A stretch of DNA of 64,000 bases. It comes from Agelaius tricolor. Its lineage: Eukaryota; Chordata; Aves; Passeriformes; Icteridae. The notes under the pieces were generated by a model, which ran no database searches, was not told where the DNA came from, and saw only the letters and a program-made list of their open reading frames with translations. Position 1 is the first letter of the stretch. Each line of letters opens with the position of its first letter. A program made the position numbers and the translations under genes. This document shows, piece after piece, positions 22,274-33,749 of this stretch. Where the stretch lies: positions 203,501-267,500 of the forward strand of contig JALJCS010000052.1 of NCBI GenBank assembly GCA_023055355.1, written 5' to 3'.

Positions 22274-24026
22274 TTGGCAGCTTGTCTCACAGCAGCCATA
22301 GAAACCCTTTTTAAGCAAAGAAACGAGGAAATAGCAAGAATAGATTCCCTTCAAAACCTAGTTGAAATTTTGCAGAAAGAATTAAAGGAAGATAGAAATG
22401 AGATCTATATGTTGCGAGCTGCCCTTAGAGAGGAACTTGCTAAGAATTCACATCATACTGATTCCTCTACAGAGCCAGAGGAAAAGGAAACTCCTGACTT
22501 GAAACAAATCTATCCCCGTCAGGAACTTGAGGCAGTAAAAAATTGGAGAGACTACTGCTGTCCTCGCTTGAGACCCTTGGTTCAAACAGAATAGAACTAT
22601 CTTAATGATGAGGATTGTTGGAATGTTGGGGGACATAAGACAGTTGATGCACTTTGGACCTGGTTAACATAAGAGATTTGATAACAGAATGCCTTGGCAT
22701 AAACAAATGGAACTTTGAAAATTCGACCTGGATTGCAAGAAGATTAAATCAAACGGGTTTACTGGAAAAAGAAAATCCCATTAAACTCTGCAAGCAAGAG
22801 ATGTTGTTATATGCGTAAGTTTGTGGATGTGATTTTAACCTAATCATTGTAGTACACATTACTAGTCTCCCTGCAATGGTATGTAAGTGCTTGTATCCCA
22901 CAATGAAATTGGATTCTGATTACCGAGTGGGTCTCCCTGTCTCTCTGCATTGCCGAAAGAGGATCTTGACCCACCTATCACAACTAAACAAATACCGTTC
23001 AGTGCTACCGAATTAGCTAAGCTGTCAAAAGAATTCGGGCGCCTCCCACAAGAATCAGAGACAAATATGTCCTCCGAGTGTCCCTCGATGGTGGAGATCA
23101 AATTAAATTAACCGGAGGCCAGTGGGTACTGGGGACATGGAGCCTTCTTCACAACAGGAGATAAGGAGGTAAGCGTGACGCATGGTCCCTGACACAGGGT
23201 GCGTCTTTCTGGGCCAGGAGAATGAATCCTTTGGAAAGGGGTGACCCCCTGGCAATCGTTGACACCACCGACCAGCTCTTAGAAAGTGTCCACAAAGCCG
23301 CCTGCCTGCAAAAGATTCATGAAAAGAAATTAGTTCCTGGTTTTGAATGCCCAATGCAATTACCTGTGAAGCCAGAACTAATGACCGATTGAACTCGTGG
23401 GCTTCCAGAAACACTTAAACATACAGCAATGACTCTACAGAAAACCTCTACAGGCTTTGAATCCTGTAGAAAGACTAGATAAGATTCCTCAGGAATTCCC
23501 CTGACCAAAGTGGGCCTAGAGATCCTGGCTTCACTCCCTACTCTTCCCCCTCACAGCCCTCAGCTTCTCAATCTGATTCACCTGCCAGTAGCCATAAAGT
23601 TTGGACATGAGCTGAAGTTGCAGTAGATCTGATTAATTATTGTAGACAATATGGACCTATAAAAACCCCGGCATAGAAATCAGAAAATAACAAAGGTGTT
23701 TGGTTTATTGGGGCTCCTCACAGTGAAAATATAGAGAAAGGAAAACAGATCTCTAACTGCCACCGTTGGTGGTTGTTGGGGATTCAAAAGTGGGTCCCCA
23801 AAGAGGTGATGGATGGTTTGCCCCTTGATAAATTGCAGAAAATAATAAATAATTGGCACCAGCGAAAACCGAATCCATTGGCTCAACCCAGTGCACCCCT
23901 CCCTTCTCAGGGACAAAAACTAACCCTCCCCCAGCTTCTCCCACGGAACACAGGCAGTGAACCAAAACCAACAGGGTTTTCGGGAAACAAATCTCTCTGC
24001 CGCTTACAGGTGGGCAAAGGGGCGGA
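22274..24026 (+). pseudogene. gag: Degenerate ERV gag region
   Basis: The best-preserved part (22,274-22,594) is a 106-codon helix-rich stretch. Its heptad-like RIDSLQNLVEILQKELKE segment suggests a coiled coil, as in some gag matrix or linker regions. Further downstream only fragments remain, among them 23,773-24,042, which is proline-rich toward its end and leads into protease. Many stops lie between. I see no CCHC zinc knuckle and cannot mark matrix, capsid or nucleocapsid borders. Assignment as gag rests on position between LTR and protease. Confidence 0.6.
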
Positions 24027-24326
24027 GTGTGGGTTTATTTAAGAATGCTCACTAAAACTAAATCAGGATATATATTAAGCCCAGCTATCACGGGCCTCCA
24101 CAGGCTACTAGTAACCTTTTTGATTGACGTTGGGGCTCAAATCTCTGCACTGACAAAAAAGGATGCCCAGAGGTGTGGAATTGTTCCAACTAAGAGACAA
24201 TGCTGTGTTCTTAATGCTCTGGGAACTACAGAATCTATGAATGTTGCCTTAGCCAAACTGAGGCTCCCTGGAAATGAGCATCAACTAGTCATCAAAATGG
24301 TAATTGGGAACATTCCAAATAATTGA
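24027..24326 (+). pseudogene. pro: ERV aspartic protease remnant
   Basis: Contains FLIDVGAQISALT, which corresponds to the retroviral protease active-site loop (usually D-T-G-A or D-S-G-A). Here the hydroxyl residue is valine, so the catalytic motif is damaged. The following ALGTTE and LRLPG segments fit the flap region and a downstream strand. The frame closes at TGA 24,324-24,326, then continues in the same frame into the reverse transcriptase, so pro and pol probably formed one reading frame originally. Confidence 0.75.
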
Positions 24327-25610
24327 TTAGGAATGGGTGTCCTTGCTGGGAGGCAGTGGGAAGACTCTGAGGGATTTCTGTGGTCTTTTGGCACACTGCC
24401 ACTTAACATTAGGCTGCTTCAAACCGCACCCTCCCTACCCTATAATCAAACAACTAATGTAAAACAATACCCTCTACCTTCTGGTGCCAGAGAAGGTATC
24501 AAAGCGGTTCTACAGGACTTGAGAAACCAAGGGGTAATAATTCACACACATTCTCCTTTTAATTCACCGGTATGGCCAGTCTGAAAAGCCAGTGGAAAGT
24601 GGAGATTAACAGTAGATTTTCACAGGCTTAAAGCCAACACAGACCCTCTTACAGCACTGGTCCCAAACTTAGCTGAATTAATAACATCAATTCAAGAAAA
24701 GGCTCACTCAATCATGGCAATGGCAACTATGGATGTCAAAGACGTCTTCCTTATGATACCTATACAGCCAGAAGATATAGGGACCATTTTGCCTTCACAT
24801 GGGAAAGGACGGCAATACACTTGCACTAGGCTTCCCCAAGGCTACAAACACTCCTCCACTTTGGCCCACCATGCTTTAGTTGAGGAATTAGAAAAAATAG
24901 CCAAACCTGATCCTGCTGATCCTGTAGCTGATAATCAATACATTTAAGACACTCTGGGGAGGGGGGGGGGGGGGGGGGGCGAAGGGGCGGGGGGTGGTGG
25001 GCAGGGGGGGAAGGATGAAATAGAGGTAGTAGGGAAACATCAGCAGAAAATAATCTCTCACTTAAAAAGTCTTGATTTGCAGATACCCGCAGAGAAAATT
25101 CAGAAACCTTCTCAGGAAGTGAAGATTTTGAGAATTTGGTGGAAAGGAGGCATGACATGTATTCCACCCGATACCCTAACCTCTTTAGATCAGATTCAAA
25201 GGCCTGAATTGAGGAAAGATCTCCAGCAAGCTCTAGGACTATTAGTGTTCTGGAGAAAACACATCCCAGATTTCTCAATAATTGCTAGGCCGCTTTTTGA
25301 CTTGCTGAGGAAAAGAATGAAATGGGATTGGACTCCTTCTCAGGAAGAAGCATTGCAATTACTGATTTTTGAGGCAACAGCTCACCAAGCACTAGGCCCT
25401 ATCCATCCCACAGATCCCTTTCAGGTGGAATGGGGATTTGCCTCCTCAGGGCTATCAGTACACATTTGGCAGTGGGGTCCCGAGGGTCCAACGGGGCCTC
25501 TTGGTTTTTATTCCTGTGGTTTCAAAGATGCTGAGAAAAGATACACTACCTGGGAAAAGGGGTTGTTTGTAGTTAGCTTAGCTCTCCTAGAAGAGGAAAA
25601 AATTGCATGA
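24327..25610 (+). pseudogene. pol: ERV reverse transcriptase remnant
   Basis: Fragments in one frame (24,333-24,584, 24,714-24,947, 25,077-25,610) carry recognisable RT blocks. These are a basic fingers segment GKWRLTVDFHRLKA, palm motif A as MDVKDVF with its aspartate, and motif B as LPQGYKHS. The place expected for the YxDD box reads Q-Y-I-stop-D and is followed at once by a run of about 22 guanines. The thumb and connection follow, with VFWRKHIPDFSIIARPLF. Stops occur at 24,582, 24,945 and 25,608. The thumb and the LGPIHPTDPF stretch resemble ERV-L more than gammaretroviruses, in my recollection. Confidence 0.85.
24958..24980 (+). repeat. G-run next to the RT active-site position
   Basis: An almost pure guanine stretch, followed by more G-rich sequence to about 25,010. 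It probably grew by slippage inside the dead pol gene. It could form G-quadruplex and is also a place where assembly errors are likely. Confidence 0.9.
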
Positions 25611-25735
25611 CAAGAGCTTATTGTATTAAGAAGCCCTTTCAAAGTTATCAAAATCGTCACTAATGGGAGCCCCACCCCTCCCCCCCACCTGACGGGGTAG
25701 CCCAAAGGGCCTCAGTTAGGAAATGGTATGCTCAG

Positions 25736-26479
25736 ATGGAAGGCTATTGTAATACCGTCTCAAGAACGGAAGATGCTGCTAAAAATCTAACAAGCCAAGG
25801 CACTGAGAGCCTGGTTAGCAGCCAAGATAAATCTGCCTCTGTAATCAAAGCTGCCCTTCCTTTCTCCCCCGAACAAGCAGCAAGTTCTTGGTTCACAGAT
25901 GCCTCTGCAAAACGGGAAGGGAAGGTATGGAGATCTAGAACAGCTGTCTTACACAATTCATTTGGTGAAAGAATCATTACCGAAGGGGAAGGCAGCGCTC
26001 AGGCTGGGGAACTCATAGCTGTTTGGAGTGTTTTCCAATGTGAGGCACAGAACATTTCTCTTGTCTGCATTTATACCGACTCTTACGCAGTGTACAAAGG
26101 TTGTACCGAGTGGCTTCCTTGCTGGCAGCAAAATGATTGGGAAGTTCACAGAATTCCAGTGTGGCAAAAGGAAAAGGGGCAAGAAATTTTAGATGTTGCA
26201 AGCCAAGGAAATGTTGCTATTGGTTGGGTAGCTTCTCAGCAAGCAGATGGAAATCCAGCAGGAGAGTGGAAGAATAGAGCTGATGAACTAGCAAGGCTCA
26301 GCCCCCTGAAAAAGGAACTCATTCCTGAGGACTGGGATCAACTATTAGAATGGCTGCATGTAAAAAGACAGCACACAGGTGCGAAAGATTTGTACAAAGA
26401 AGCTCATGCTCGTGGTTGGCTGGTTACCAGGGAAATGTGTAAAACATGCGTATCAGCCTGCGAGCAATGTCACAGGTGA
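25736..26479 (+). pseudogene. pol: ERV RNase H and integrase N-terminal zinc domain
   Basis: The frame differs from the RT part, so a frameshift lies between 25,610 and 25,736, where a C-run sits near 25,675. RNase H signatures are in order: FTDAS, AGEL, YTDSYAV and NRADEL, which supply the D-E-D-D residues. The tail reads HVKRQHTGAKDLYKEAHARG, then cysteines in CEQC, matching the HHCC zinc domain of integrase. It closes with TGA at 26,477-26,479. Its wording and length fit class III retroviral RNase H. Confidence 0.85.
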
Positions 26480-27190
26480 CTGGAGAGACATCCTTGAGAA
26501 GATGACCCTCTTCATTTAAGAAAGGGTAAAGGCTTATGGGACGCGTGGCAGGTAGACTATATTGGCCCCTTTAAGAAGTCAGGAGGTAAACACTTTGTGC
26601 TAGTAGGAGTAGAAAGTGTATCTGGGTTGGTTCAAGCTGATGCTTTGAAAAGAGCTACAGGTGATAATGCGGTTAAAGCTTTGCAGGGGTGGTTTGGAAC
26701 TTTCCCAAAGCCACAGGAAATTCAATCTGATCACAGGTCCCACTTCACTGCTAGAGGTGCACAGCATTGGGCAAAAGGTGAAGGAATTAAGCGGTCTTTC
26801 CACAGCCCTTTCCACTACCCTCAAGGTAAGGGGATCTTAGAAAGGACCAAGGGTTTTTTGAAAGGACTTCTGAAGCCCCGGGAGGGAAATTGGGACGTTC
26901 GGTTATGGGAAGCTGTTAAAAGAGTGAACAGTAGATGGGGGGTGAATGGATGTCCCAAAATCACTGCCTTTTGCCCAACAGCTCCAAGCATCGTTCCCTT
27001 ACTACGGCGACCTGACGATTCAAAAAGTCCAGCACATTACCCTGGACAACCTGTTCTGGTGGACCTCCCTACTGTAGGGGAAGTAGCACTAGTGCTGAAA
27101 ACCCCTCTGAAGAAATATGCATGGCTAGCCTCTGATGCTCTAGGGAAAGAGCATTGGATAAATACATGCTGGATAATCCTATCATTTTAA
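26480..27190 (+). pseudogene. pol: ERV integrase catalytic core and C-terminal region
   Basis: Same frame as the preceding piece across stops at 26,477 and 26,495. The catalytic core shows QVDYIGPF (first D), IQSDHRSHF (second D) and GILERTKG (E), so the D-D-E triad is still readable. After it comes a region with YPGQPVLVDLP, typical of an integrase C-terminal SH3-like domain. It ends at TAA 27,188-27,190. No dUTPase is visible between integrase and env. Confidence 0.85.
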
Positions 27191-27899
27191 CTCTTTTCTG
27201 CCCTCAGTGGAAGGATTTCTGTTGTTTTTACTTTGACAGAAGAACCCTGAGGAACATGAAAATCATCTGAACCATGATAACACTGGTGATGCTTTTCTGC
27301 ATCCTACCACAATTCCATGGACAGGATCCTGCTGAGTGGTTGTGGTCTGAAGCTACCCTCCATCCCACTAATGTTCTAGGAGCGTATCCCAAGGGTGGCC
27401 ACCCAAACCTAGAGCCTATAGTGCTGCATGACCCCCAGGTATATGGTCCAAGTGAGTGGGGATGGGATCAGAAGGACTGGACTAGAGCCCTAACTGGAAC
27501 AATTGGTGAGTCGATTGTGGAAGCATGCAGAAAAATGGAAGGATCTCTCTATGAGAAATCCACCTCCATCACAGTTGCCGGAAATTTTATGGAACCAGAT
27601 GGGAAAAATGATTGGGATATCCCTTCAGCGAGACTGTGTCCTACAAACAAGTGGGAGTGTGCCAAACAAATTCCCCTTACTCTGTGTTGCTGCCAGGAGT
27701 ATGTTGGTAATTACACTCTAGGTCGCAAAACGAACAATGTCGCAAGTACAAAGGATTGTAAAAATGAACCAATTGATTGCTGGCATAATTTGACGTTAAC
27801 TAAACCGACTTAAGTGACATGCCGCTGGCAAAATAACTTGACCAACCTGTTAGGTTGAAAAGGCTTAGTTCATAAATTTAAGATAGACGCTATAACAAA

Positions 27900-28070
27900 A
27901 CCCACGCTGAGTACCGTAGTTACATCCCAGTGGAATAGACGGGACGGAGAGCATGAAGCCCACACTGAGCACCATAGTTACACCCCAATGGGTAGAAGGG
28001 ACTGAGAGCACAGAGCTGACATTGAGTACAGTAGTTACATCCTAGTGGGCAGAAGGGACTGAGAGTCCCC
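27900..28070 (+). repeat. Three tandem ~57-bp repeats inside env
   Basis: Three successive copies of a unit containing TGAG-ACC-TAGTTACA and GG-ACTGAGAG, at about 27,908, 27,966 and 28,023. They differ at several sites. The block has no intact coding frame and separates two env fragments that both contain a DCWHN-TLT phrase. Confidence 0.85.
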
Positions 28071-29594
28071 TTAGTCAATGTGGCCTTGGTCCCAAGCTTT
28101 TGTTCACTTGGCAGGTATGGGAAAAACAAAAAGCCTGGCAGCTTCAAGGGGGAGTGGGAGAAGGAATTAGCCGAAGGATTTGTGGAACTGCTTATAGCAA
28201 AGCAATCTCCATCAGTGTTTTGACAGATCAGACAAATAAGCGTGAACAGGTTTGTACGCCCCCAAGCGTACAAGACTGTTGGCACAATTTTACATTAACA
28301 CAAACTGCAGAAGTAGTTTGTCTTTGGTCCAAAACTAGTGAAGGCTTTTCTTTTAAGTTGATAATAAATGGTATGAACCAACCTTCTACTACCACCACTC
28401 CAGCCCAAGCACCGCTTATGCTTAGCCTGAGAAGTTTTGAAATTGGACCATATATAATCAGGAAAACTGGTCAACAACACATATTGTTCAATCTGGCACG
28501 GTCTCTTAAACAAGTCAAATTGCTGATGATGCAAAACAATGTCTCAGAAATTCAGCCGGCCTGTTTGCCTTTTTTGCGGACTTCCTTTGAGGGTTGGACC
28601 ACCTGGCTGCAAAAACAGAAAGTCCGTTTTTTCTTTAAAAACAGACACTAAGAGACATAACCGGTGTTTTGGGAACAGGTTTTGGAATTCTAAATAGTAT
28701 TGATTCTGAAGTACACTAATGGATAAATTGGCTGCCACAAAATGGTTAGAGATTTGACCAAATTAAAACAACCACTGCAATCATCCTTATTGGCTTTGGG
28801 AACACAGCAGTGCTTGCTATCAAACATATTACCAGCTTGGGAAAAGGTCAATGTAAGTGATCACAAATTGGTAGACTGATGCACTCGGTGCTACACAAAA
28901 CAACCTTTCTTTGGCTCTTAGCTGTATCCAGGCACAATTGTCGATGCAGTCAGTTGCTGCCTCAATGATAAGAGAAGGTGAAGGCAATTTTCCTACTGCA
29001 ATTCAGAAAAGAATTTGGGACAGTGCCACTGATTTTGAAAGAGAATTCCAATCCTGGTGGAACTTGGTGAATTTTACTTATCACCCCATTACAAACACAG
29101 CCACAGCTCTTGCGTTAACCGTACGCAATGCCTCAGTGCATTTGAGATTTCCTATTCTTGCATTAGGGCTAAATCATGATGGAGCTATTCCCAATCTTTC
29201 TGAACATAGACAATGGGCCCATCAAACTGGTAAAAAATGGCAACATGTTAATTTGGAATCTTCTATTGTCCGAGAACTAGGCTTCATCTGTGAAAGTAAT
29301 GCAATTACAGCTCAGGATGTTTGTTTGGACACAGAACAAAATATCTGTCATTTTGAAATTCGTCCTAACGAGACTTTCGAAACAGTCCTTAAATATATAG
29401 GCAATGGGTGTGGGTGCTCTAGAACTGCTTGTGATACGGTATTTGTAGAAAATGCAGTAGTGGATAGTAAAAATCATTCAAATTGTTGCGCTTGTAACTT
29501 TACAAAATTGAGGGATGTGATTTTTCTTCAGAAGCTCCAGTTACCTCCCATTACCTTTTTCAATCCAATTAAAGACTGATTCACAAACTATTAC

Positions 29595-30265
29595 TGTCCT
29601 AGGGTGACGTTATGATGCTTGTATCCCCATCCGTGTGTTCTGTTGATGCTGGATATCATGTTCTGTGCCTTCAAGACTGGCTGTGAAGAGCGAATGTTTT
29701 GTTTTGGTTTTGCTATCAGCCGCTCCCCCACAGCTGGCACGACACAGAGACAGGGCAGTACATGGGTGCTGCTTTTGCTTTTTGCTTTGCTTTTCGCTTT
29801 GCTCTTGCTTCGGCTTTGCTCCTGCTTTGCTCTTGCTTTTTTGCTCCTGCTCATTAGTTAGTTTAGCTAAGCAGTCCAAATTTTCCCTGGACTGTTTCTC
29901 CTTTCCCTTCTTTGGACCTACTCGGACCTGCTCCGGACTGGGACCTGGGAAACACCGAGAGTTTGCACCTTGTGGCCAAGGTGCAGCAGCTACCCCAGCA
30001 CAGGACAGACTGATAACAGAGCGAGCACTCCCCAGAGAGACTTTCTGAAGTTGTCTACTTTTTCAGAGCGGTGAAAGAGTGGTGCCATCTGGTATTGTTC
30101 CTTTTGTGTGCTGCGGGGTGCTTTGCCTGTTACAGAAACAGGTTCTTTCCATTTGTTTCCAAGGAATCCTTCCCGACCCGGTTGGGGGGAGGGGCCGTGT
30201 GGGTTTGTTTTCTGGAGGGTCCACCTTTTGGAGGTTTTCTCCCAAATTTGCCCGAAACCAGGACA
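29595..30265 (+). mobile_element. Family A solo LTR inserted in env
   Basis: Begins TGTCCTAGGGTGACG and ends CCAGGACA. It is the plus-strand counterpart of the family A LTRs at 2,429, 16,977 and 20,160. Flanking pentamers are ATTAC and TTCAC, alike at only three of five positions, so the target duplication has decayed or been lost. The polyadenylation signal kept in other copies is mutated here. Confidence 0.9.
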
Positions 30266-30692
30266 TTCACCTACTCCCATTGGGATGAACATTACTTTGG
30301 TAAAGCAATCTTTGCTTCATCAGGACTTCATTGAAATATTGGAGAAGATCAAGAAGAATAGACAGAAAGCACTGGTAACTGTTCATCACAATGTGAAAGA
30401 AATACACCATGTCATAGAGAGAGTAAGAAAAGATGCTGAACACAGGTGGTAGGATACTCTTTTTGGGTGGTCACCTACTGCCACAAGAGTCCTGAACAGT
30501 ATGTGTCATCCCATCATTGCCCTTTTGCGTTTCGTTTTGATTGGGGTTTTTTAATCAGCAATCTTACTCATTATGAATTGGAGAATGATGAAAGAGTTAA
30601 CAAAATTGATGTCTGTCATTAATGCACACAACTTGGCTGATGTCCTTTTCACTGTGGCCATCTCCAAGACTATTGACACAAGGCGACTATAA

Positions 30693-31088
30693 ATGAGAGG
30701 ATGTGTTTTGAAATCGTCTTCAATTTTCTTTGAAGATTATAAGAAAATTACTTTTGATTTTTGGTGAATTGTTTTGAAAAAAAATATTTTAAATGAACTG
30801 TTGTTGATTTGTTTATTGCTTTATTGCCTTTGATTATTTGTGATTAGTTTCAGATATTTGAAAAAAATGTTTCAAAATAATATGGTTTAAATTCCTGTTA
30901 TTATATTTCTTTCTTGTTTCCTTACCCCCGCCTTTTTTTATCTTTTCTTGTCCTTCCCTTCTCTCTCTCCGTCTGACGTATTGTCTCTGCTTTCCAGGAT
31001 ATGCTACCAATGCGCGACAAGTACACAACAATAGTACAGAACACTGCTGATGAAGACCCTTTGAAGCCTGTCGTGACTCACCAGGTGC
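30693..31088 (+). other. ERV sequence between env end and 3' LTR
   Basis: AT-rich, then C/T-rich (30,895-31,000). A polypurine tract would be expected just before 31,089, but I see none that is clear. Confidence 0.5.
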
Positions 31089-32074
31089 TGTGAAAGAGGG
31101 TCTGAGGTTCCCCCCATTTGCCTCACGACCGTCCACAGGACCGATATCAGGAGCCTGAGGACCCCGATGGGACCTCTGGCCTGCCAGTAATGGATGAACA
31201 CCAAAAATCCTGAGGCCCCTGAGCAGAATTCTGGCCTGCCAAGTGATTGTTCACAGCTGTGTCTTCAGTGACTGCTTCTAGCAGGGCCTGCCAAGGGGCG
31301 ACCCGGCCTATATGCTTGCACCTGCTTCACGATAATAGACCAGGAATTTTCCCACCTCTTGGCCAGATGAACTTGCTGGGGCAACTTGGTAGCCCCCCCA
31401 TGGAAAATCCTTCCTCTGCTCCACTACCACCGTGAGGCACCGAGGTTGAAGCCCCCCTACCAAGGACTGAGACTGAGACACCTGTAATTCTGATGCAGGG
31501 GTGCTGGCCTGACTGAAGCAGGATGCCTGCTGAGTGCTGCCTACAGATGTGTTCACTGGATCTAGACTGGTTTCCCCCAGAAAGCAGTCCTGAAACAGTG
31601 GGTCCCACTCACTGCTGCTACTGACTTATCCTGCTGAGAACATGGACTGTCTGTACCCGTCTTCAATACCTTTTTCCCCCTCAGCAATTTCAATAGACTT
31701 CTTCTTCTTGATTGGATCTGTTCCCCCTCAGCCATTTCAAGATTCTGTTTCCCCCCTCAGCAATGGACTATAATAGAACCTTGAGTTCACCAGGACTTGG
31801 AGATCTTCCCAACGTGACTAGGCAAACTCTATCGGCCGGACTAAGAGGACTTAGTCTCTCCATGTTTGGTAGCTATACTCCTCTCTCTTTCTCCCCCTCT
31901 TTTTTATTCTTTTCCTCTCCCTGATTCCTTTCAGGCATTTGCTGTGGTCATTCTATAAAGGTGCATTTGTTTGGATTGATACTGCAATCCCCTTTCCAGG
32001 TTGTCTGTTGCACTCCCAGATCAGTTAACCAACCAACCAGTTAACCAACCCCTTGGTATGAGCGGATCGTGACA
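31089..32074 (+). mobile_element. 3' LTR of the main ERV
   Basis: Begins TGTGAAAGAGGG, ends GGATCGTGACA, 986 bp. TATAAA lies at 31,954-31,959, about 115 nt before the end. It lacks the nested LTR seen in the 5' copy and so gives the empty-site sequence. It differs from the 5' LTR by clustered substitutions near the start and around 31,545, plus scattered ones, an estimated few percent overall. Confidence 0.92.
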
Positions 32075-32186
32075 ATACCTTCTTTCAAGCTGCACTTGGT
32101 TCTAGTCCATAGAAGCACACTGGTAGGTAAAAGTAGACTCTAAAAGATAGCATTCAAAACGTATTTCCCTTGTCTTCCCATTAAAG

Positions 32187-32387
32187 CAAGTGAAGAAAGC
32201 AGACAGGAGATCTTCAGATAACATGCTATGCAAATTGAAAAGATTCTGTCCTTATTTGAAGCAACTGAGGAACTCACACAATGAAATACAGTTCAGACAG
32301 ATGGAAGGGTCACAGATGATGTCAAATCTGTACTTCCAATGTTTGAATGAAGCAAGATTTCTTGAAGTACAATCCTATACAATGAAG
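32187..32387 (+). CDS. Candidate internal exon, unrecognised
   Basis: A good acceptor (TCTTCCCATTAAAG) and a perfect donor (AAG|GTGAGT) bracket 201 bp that is open throughout in phase 0 (67 codons). The product includes KLKRFCPYLKQLRNSHNE and YFQCLNEARFLEVQSY, predicted helical. It lies only 110 bp past the ERV and on the opposite strand to the candidate exon at 32,469-32,576, so both cannot belong to one gene. No domain recognised. Confidence 0.25.
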
Positions 32388-32468
32388 GTGAGTTTGCAGA
32401 AGCAATTGAACTGGGTCTGTTTTATAAACACAATGTTTTCTAAGTAACTGAGGATTCAGGAAGGCAAC

Positions 32469-32576
32469 CTTGGAATTTAAAGGATTTAGAAACATACAAA
32501 TACCAAGACTGGCAGTTCATTAGCTTTAACAGTCTCTTCAAATAAGATCTATTTTTAACTTCTTCTTGTAGTAGGT
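32469..32576 (-). CDS. Candidate internal exon, unrecognised
   Basis: On the minus strand the acceptor CTAATGTCTTCAG is followed by two bases, 35 open codons and one base. The product includes LLQEEVKNRSYLKRLLKL and CQSWYLYVSKSF. The donor is GTTGCC, a poor match that may reflect decay. Same strand as 18,440-18,570. Phases do not join without an intermediate exon. Confidence 0.2.
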
Positions 32577-33749
32577 CTGAAGACATTAGGAACGATGCAA
32601 TAAAACAAAACAAACAACAAACCAAAACAAAACCAAAACAGCTTTCTGAAAAAGCTTGGAGAAACCAGAGAAATTATGATTTTTAGGGGTTAAGTAGTCC
32701 TTTAAAAGTTGTCTCTGGGAAAAGAGATAAAAAACCACTCATTGACTGTGGAGTATATTCCAAACCTGTACTGAAGCATGTAAGGGACAAGAGCCCGTAA
32801 TAAAACTACTATGCTGGGTTCATCTGTTAAAAGCATTCCAGAATGGTTGAAATTATCAATCACATAATGTGGGATTAAAAAAAAAAAAAGGAAAAAAGAA
32901 AAAAGAAGAAAACATAGAGAAAAAAATATTTTGAAGATGTTTTCCCATTCCCAGATGGCATAACAACTTTATTTCATTTTGTTCCTAAGACTGATTAATA
33001 GCTTATGAAGTGTTTTACAATTGAGAGTGAGAGTGTTCACACTAACCGTACAATTTGGATGGATCTCTTTTACTTTGCAGAGCAGCAGATACGGTTTAGC
33101 ACTCCACAGCTCAGTCCCCAAAAGTGAATGGGTGTGGCAGATTTAACCTAACTGGCCAGTCCACCAGAATACTTAATTATCTTGGAAAATGCTTTGCTCT
33201 ATCTCATTATCTGGACATGTCTCTCTAGCTCCGCTTTGAGCTCCTTGATCTTTCATCGACAGGATGAGATCCAATTTAGCTTAGCAAGGACATAGCCTTT
33301 CAAAACCACATCTTTTATCTTCTGCATTCATCCAAGTACATTTCTACTGCAGGGAACCCTGTGGAAGATCCTAGTTGTTTTGTTTCTCAGATAGTTGTTG
33401 CATAAAAGAGCTCTTCTTTTAATTTTTTCCCTGCTAAAGGATAGCCTCTGTACTTAACTGATTGTGATGCTAACTCATTATCATCTATTCTTCAGTCGTA
33501 CAGAGTAGGCAGCAAAGTTTTCTTCTGAAGACATTCATTTAAGGAGAAATGCTGAAGGTCTGACTTTACTTGCAAAGGTCACTGATTGACCGGTTGCAAA
33601 ATTGTTAAGTCTAGTAAGAGCAGGAAAAGTGTGCTGTTGCTGTGCCTGTAAATGTCGTGTCAGCTGCTGTTGGGATAAAAAGCATGAGCATAAGAAAACA
33701 TGGATAGAAAAGAAATTTGTTGTGATTTCTGCACAAGAGGAAGTATGAA
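32577..33749. other. Unannotated sequence
   Basis: Nothing supportable beyond an A-rich tract near 32,878-32,930. Confidence 0.5.

Larger units (their letters stand above)
27274..30692 (+). pseudogene. env: ERV envelope remnant, three frames, interrupted by an LTR
   Basis: Pieces lie in three reading frames: 27,274-27,813, 28,100-28,651, 28,911-29,579 and then 30,266-30,692. The first starts with a hydrophobic signal-peptide-like segment (MITLVMLFCILPQFHGQ) and has N-glycosylation sites. Later pieces are rich in cysteine and N-x-S/T sites. The last has long helix-forming stretches, the WSPTATRVLN phrase and a hydrophobic segment suited to a membrane span. Stops, frameshifts, tandem 57-bp repeats and a family A LTR (29,595-30,265) make it non-functional. 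Assignment as env rests on position, signal peptide and glycosylation pattern. Confidence 0.75.
19343..32074 (+). mobile_element. Broken endogenous retrovirus with class III-like pol and an env
   Basis: Two LTRs in direct orientation (19,343-21,622 and 31,089-32,074) enclose, in order, remnants of gag, protease, reverse transcriptase, RNase H, integrase and env. The flanks ATACA and ATACC form an imperfect 5-bp target-site duplication. The RT thumb, RNase H and integrase resemble ERV-L (class III) elements in wording and order. This comes from memory of family features, not from a search. All coding regions are disrupted by stops, frameshifts and nested LTRs, so the element is defective. Family A LTRs sit in its 5' LTR and in env. 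I found no clear polypurine tract just before the 3' LTR. Confidence 0.9.
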
